NCBI GenBank assembly: GCA_017860725.1
Contig: JAGDMX010000081.1
Coordinates: forward strand, 1 to 8,438
Origin: Chloroflexota bacterium
Lineage (GTDB): Bacteria > Chloroflexota > Anaerolineae > Anaerolineales > UBA4823
DNA: 8,438 nt
Direction of reading: 5' to 3'
Below are positions 5,453 through 8,438 of the stretch, piece by piece. The notes under the pieces are model-generated. The model was not told the origin of the DNA and did not search any database. It worked only from the letters and a program-made list of their open reading frames with translations. Positions within the stretch are counted from its first letter, which is position 1. Each line of letters opens with the position of its first letter. A program made the position numbers and the translations under genes.

Positions 5453-6505
5453 TTGGTTCGCTACGTCATCCGCCGTCTGATTTCCATTATCCCGACGATC
5501 CTTGGGGTTACCATCGTCGTTTTCATGTTTCTGCGCCTGATCCCCGGCGACCCAGCGGTTGCCATGCTGGGTGAACACGCCACTGAAGAGAACGTCGCCC
5601 GTATACGCGAGCAGTTTGGTTTGAACCGCCCGGTATTTTTGGACCGGGAAGCATTAAAGCAAGGCGATCTTAAGGGATTCTTCAATACCCAATATTTATT
5701 ATACTTAGGCCGGTTGCTACGAGGCGACCTGGGTAATTCAATCCACCGTCGTATCCCTGTAGCCGAAACCCTGGCGCAGCGTTTTCCAGCGACAATGGAG
5801 CTGGCATTCTTTTCTATGTTTATAGCCATTATTATCGGGGTGCCGGTTGGGATCATCTCAGCCGCCCGGCGGAATTCGGTGCTGGACAGCACGACAATGG
5901 TCGGCTCGCTCGTCGGCGTATCCATGCCTATCTTTTGGCTCGGTATCATGTTGATTATGCTCTTCGCGGTGACTTTGCAGTGGCTACCAGCTGGCGGTCG
6001 CCTGGACTCCGGCATTGAATTAAAAACAATTACCAACTTTCACCTTATCGACAGCCTGATCACACTTAACTTTGCTGCATTCGTGAACGCTCTACAACAT
6101 ATCATCCTTCCGACAATTGCCCTGGCGACCATCCCAATGGCGGTCATTGCCCGCATGACTCGCTCGAGTATGTTGGATGTCATGCAAGAAGACTACGTTC
6201 GCACTGCACACGCAAAGGGTGTGGCCGAGAGGAGCGTTCTTTACAAGCACGCACTTAAAAATGCCTTTCTGCCCATTATTACTATCATTGGATTGCAATT
6301 TGGTTTATTGCTGGCAGGTGCAGTACTGACCGAAACCATCTTCTCATGGCCTGGGATAGGCAAGTGGGTATACGATTCGATCTTGTCACGCGATTATCCT
6401 ATTGTCCAGGGCGGTACTTTGCTGATCGCATTCATCTTTGTGCTTATCAACCTCCTGGTTGATATATCTTATGGCTATCTTGATCCACGGATTCATTATG
6501 ATTGA
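5453..6505 (+). CDS. dppB: ABC transporter permease, DppB family
   Basis: An inner-membrane permease subunit of a Dpp/Opp-type importer, 350 residues from TTG 5453. I chose this start because GGAGG (5442-5446) lies six bases upstream and the product then begins MVRYVIRRL, the usual DppB N-terminus. The longer GTG at 5411 sits inside the intercistronic hairpin and has no spaced ribosome site. Features are a first membrane segment (about 9-30) ending in LRLIPGDPA, the family GLN-P segment, a short insertion-like stretch around residues 60-75, LRGDLGNSI, several further membrane segments, and the cytoplasmic EAA loop that contacts the ATPase (about 248-274, YVRTAHAKGV to HALKNAFLP). It ends in the common DPRI-YD tail. 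Its stop overlaps or nearly touches the next gene. The symbol denotes the subfamily; the substrate is unknown. Confidence 0.94.
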   Translation: MVRYVIRRLISIIPTILGVTIVVFMFLRLIPGDPAVAMLGEHATEENVARIREQFGLNRPVFLDREALKQGDLKGFFNTQYLLYLGRLLRGDLGNSIHRRIPVAETLAQRFPATMELAFFSMFIAIIIGVPVGIISAARRNSVLDSTTMVGSLVGVSMPIFWLGIMLIMLFAVTLQWLPAGGRLDSGIELKTITNFHLIDSLITLNFAAFVNALQHIILPTIALATIPMAVIARMTRSSMLDVMQEDYVRTAHAKGVAERSVLYKHALKNAFLPIITIIGLQFGLLLAGAVLTETIFSWPGIGKWVYDSILSRDYPIVQGGTLLIAFIFVLINLLVDISYGYLDPRIHYD

Positions 6506-6513
6506 GCATAGAA

Positions 6514-7743
6514 ATGGCTGAAGCAACGCCTAGTGATATTGTTCGTATCGACTACGCTGTGCGTGAGCACCGCTCACTTTGGGTGGATGCCTGGCGGCAA
6601 TTGATTTCAAGCCGAACTGCACGAGCGGGTCTGTTGATCATCAGCGTTCTGATTCTGAGTACTGTCCTGGCTCACTACTTCTGGGAATACAACCCGAAGA
6701 CCGATCTGGACTACACACTCAAACTCAAGCCGCCTACCTTAATCCCGAATGAAGAAGTCCCATCTGTCCACATCTTTGGAACTGATAAGCTTGGTCGAGA
6801 CATTTTCCGCCGCGTTGTTCATGGAGGCTGGAATACTTTGCGGGTTGGGGTTATCGCTGTGACAATCTCGCTGTTCGTCGGAGGGTTGCTTGGGATGTTG
6901 GCTGGTTTCTTTGAGAGCATCGAGATGACCCGTCTGGAAAAAATTTTCTTGTTAACTTTCCTCGGTGGGCTCATGGGGTTCATCCCTGCCTGGATAGCCG
7001 AACAACCTGTCCAGATCGTTTTATTTGCCATCTTAGGCGCCACTACCGTGATATTTGAAAATTTTCTCATTGGAAAGCCGGCCCGCACGATCCTATTCGG
7101 CGCCATTGGTCTCTTCATTGGTGGAGGACTGGCTCTATTCACCAGCCCTTACACGGCCATTGTAACGGGAATATTGGGCGGATTGATCGGAGCTGCTCTT
7201 TCGTTACAATTAGGTGGTAGTCTTTACTCCAACGTAACCATGCGGGCAATGGATATTGTGCTAGCTTTTCCCAGCTATTTATTAGCTATCGCTATCGTGG
7301 CCTTCCTCGGAACCGGTCTGGAAAAGGGCATGATCGCCATCGGTATCGTGGGCATCCCGATATATGCCCGGCTGGTGCGATCTTCGGTGCTGTCAGTGAC
7401 CCAGAAAGAATATATCCTGGCTGCGCAGTCTGTCGGTGAAGATCATGGGCGGATTATTTTCCGGCATATTTTCCCAAACGTACTCTCGCCCCTCACTGTA
7501 CAGGCGACTCTGGGGATTGGTAGCGCCATCCTAACTGCGGCGGCGCTCGGCTTTCTTGGCCTGGGAGCTGTTCCACCGGAACCTGAATGGGGAGCAATGC
7601 TGGGGGATAGCTATAAATATCTGTCGAGCGGCGCCTGGTGGGCAGTTGTCTTCCCGGGGGTGATGATCATGCTTGCTGTTTTGGGATTCAACCTGCTCGG
7701 AGATGGACTGCGCGATGCTCTGGATCCAAAGATGCGAGTCTAA
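6514..7743 (+). CDS. dppC: ABC transporter permease, DppC family, with large internal insertion
   Basis: The second permease subunit, 409 residues from ATG 6514. A TTG at 6502 in the same frame, overlapping the dppB stop as TTGA, is an alternative; neither has a convincing ribosome site. Family features are an N-terminal cytoplasmic segment, a membrane segment at about 36-56, GTDKLGRDIFRRVVHGG starting at 89, MRAMDIVLAFPS near 243-254, the EAA loop (about 300-330, YILAAQSVGED to RHIFPNVLSPL) and the C-terminal GLGAVPPEPEWG to GDGLRDALDPK block. DppC proteins are usually about 280-300 residues. Here about 105 extra residues (about 134-239) separate LAGFF from the MR-MD motif, where the family normally has a short turn. 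The insert has four hydrophobic stretches (about 144-162, 166-184, 191-209, 213-233), so the topology of the core would be kept. Confidence 0.93.
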   Translation: MAEATPSDIVRIDYAVREHRSLWVDAWRQLISSRTARAGLLIISVLILSTVLAHYFWEYNPKTDLDYTLKLKPPTLIPNEEVPSVHIFGTDKLGRDIFRRVVHGGWNTLRVGVIAVTISLFVGGLLGMLAGFFESIEMTRLEKIFLLTFLGGLMGFIPAWIAEQPVQIVLFAILGATTVIFENFLIGKPARTILFGAIGLFIGGGLALFTSPYTAIVTGILGGLIGAALSLQLGGSLYSNVTMRAMDIVLAFPSYLLAIAIVAFLGTGLEKGMIAIGIVGIPIYARLVRSSVLSVTQKEYILAAQSVGEDHGRIIFRHIFPNVLSPLTVQATLGIGSAILTAAALGFLGLGAVPPEPEWGAMLGDSYKYLSSGAWWAVVFPGVMIMLAVLGFNLLGDGLRDALDPKMRV

Positions 7744-7794
7744 CACTAATCTCCTCAGAACCTAGACCTGACAACCTGGACATCAAGGATGGAT

Positions 7795-8438
7795 ATGGAT
7801 CAACCCCTGCTCGAGATAAAAAACTTGCGGGTCACCTTTCATACCGACGATGGCATCGTCCATGCCGTCAATGGTATCTCTTACCAGCTTGAACCGGGTG
7901 AGGTGCTCGGAGTGGTTGGTGAAAGCGGCTGTGGCAAAAGCGTGCATGCCCTGTCGATCATGCGCCTGATACCCATCCCACCTGGGAATATCGAAAGCGG
8001 AGAAGTCCTTTTCCACGGCAAGGATTTGCTCAAGCTTAGGCTGGAGGAGCTACGCCACGTACGCGGCGGACAGATCGCCATGGTTTTTCAAGATCCGATG
8101 ACCTCGCTGAACCCAACCTATACTGTGGGCTTTCAGATCATGGAAGCGCTGATGCTGCATCAGAACATGGACAAGAACCAGGCGCGCGAGCGCGCCGGGG
8201 AGCTGCTGGCGATGGTCGGCATCCCGGGCGCCCAGCAAAGACTGGATGATTATCCGCACCAGTTTTCCGGAGGGATGCGCCAGCGTGCCATGATTGCCAT
8301 GGGGCTTTCCTGTGCGCCGGATTTGCTGATCGCCGATGAGCCCACCACCGCCCTGGATGTCACCATCCAGGCGCAGATCCTGGAACTCATAAACCGCCTC
8401 CAGCGGGAAAAGGGAATGTCGGTCATCCTGATCACCCA
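7795..8438 (+). CDS. dppD: ABC transporter ATP-binding protein, DppD family (5' part, cut by window end)
   Basis: The ATPase subunit that drives uptake through DppB/DppC; 214 codons are visible and the frame is still open at the window end. Present are Walker A GESGCGKS (42-49), the Q-loop in MVFQDPMTSLNP (Gln99), the signature FSGGMRQR (157-164), and Walker B with the D-loop in LLIADEPTTALD (177-188). The sequence stops in the codon expected to be the switch His after VILIT. The ATG at 7795 has AAGGA five bases upstream (7785-7789). An in-frame ATG at 7789 would add two residues. The missing part should hold the H-loop and the oligopeptide-ABC C-terminal region, which in some DppD proteins carries an iron-sulfur cluster. 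A DppF partner probably follows. It lies 51 bases after dppC, with no terminator or promoter seen between. Confidence 0.94.
   Translation, partial: MDQPLLEIKNLRVTFHTDDGIVHAVNGISYQLEPGEVLGVVGESGCGKSVHALSIMRLIPIPPGNIESGEVLFHGKDLLKLRLEELRHVRGGQIAMVFQDPMTSLNPTYTVGFQIMEALMLHQNMDKNQARERAGELLAMVGIPGAQQRLDDYPHQFSGGMRQRAMIAMGLSCAPDLLIADEPTTALDVTIQAQILELINRLQREKGMSVILIT

Noticed and set aside
5461..6036. - strand open frame of 191 codons inside dppB
   Set aside because: It is fully antisense to a conserved permease gene, has Arg/Ser-rich low-complexity composition typical of antisense shadows, and has no promoter or ribosome site.

Overview
The window reads as a chromosomal segment of a Chloroflexota bacterium, most likely class Anaerolineae. 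This is inference from protein style, not a database result. The clues are the solute-binding lipoprotein with an LAAC lipobox and a long Pro/Glu/Thr-rich linker, strong AGGAGG-type ribosome sites mixed with GTG and TTG starts, and a small Cys-rich protein of a kind I associate with that class. No mobile element, CRISPR array, rRNA or tRNA is visible.

Left block (1-2861, + strand): the possible last codons of an upstream gene are followed by three tightly packed genes. These encode an HD-domain phosphohydrolase (54-578), a TyrA/prephenate-dehydrogenase-like NAD(P) oxidoreductase whose active-site motifs have changed (588-1571), and glycine C-acetyltransferase Kbl, also called 2-amino-3-ketobutyrate CoA ligase (1583-2785). 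Gaps are 9 and 11 bases, so this looks like one transcript. A 12-bp perfect hairpin at 2817-2855 closes it.

Middle block (2862-3576): this is AT-rich and at first looks empty, but it holds a compact single-gene unit on the - strand. The unit has a TATAAT -10 box (3324-3329), a perfect AAAGGAGGT ribosome site, a 74-codon GTG-start gene for a Cys-rich small protein (3070-3294) and a strong terminator (3002 down to 2967). It is divergent from the transporter operon. The shared upstream region has two inverted repeats that could be operators, a candidate + strand promoter, and an orphan Shine-Dalgarno that may serve a 26-codon leader frame overlapping the transporter start.

Right block (3577-8438, + strand): an ABC importer operon of the dipeptide/oligopeptide/nickel (Dpp/Opp) family. 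It encodes a lipoprotein substrate-binding protein, permease DppB (best start TTG at 5453), permease DppC with an extra segment of about 100 residues and four hydrophobic stretches, and ATPase DppD, which is cut by the window end. A strong intercistronic hairpin (5406-5430) lies between the binding-protein gene and the permease genes. The binding protein would capture substrate outside the membrane, DppB and DppC form the pore, and DppD with a presumed DppF beyond the window powers uptake.

The observations most worth a second look are the DppC insertion, the small Cys-rich gene with its complete set of signals, the rewired active site of the TyrA-like enzyme in an operon with kbl, and the possible leader frame.
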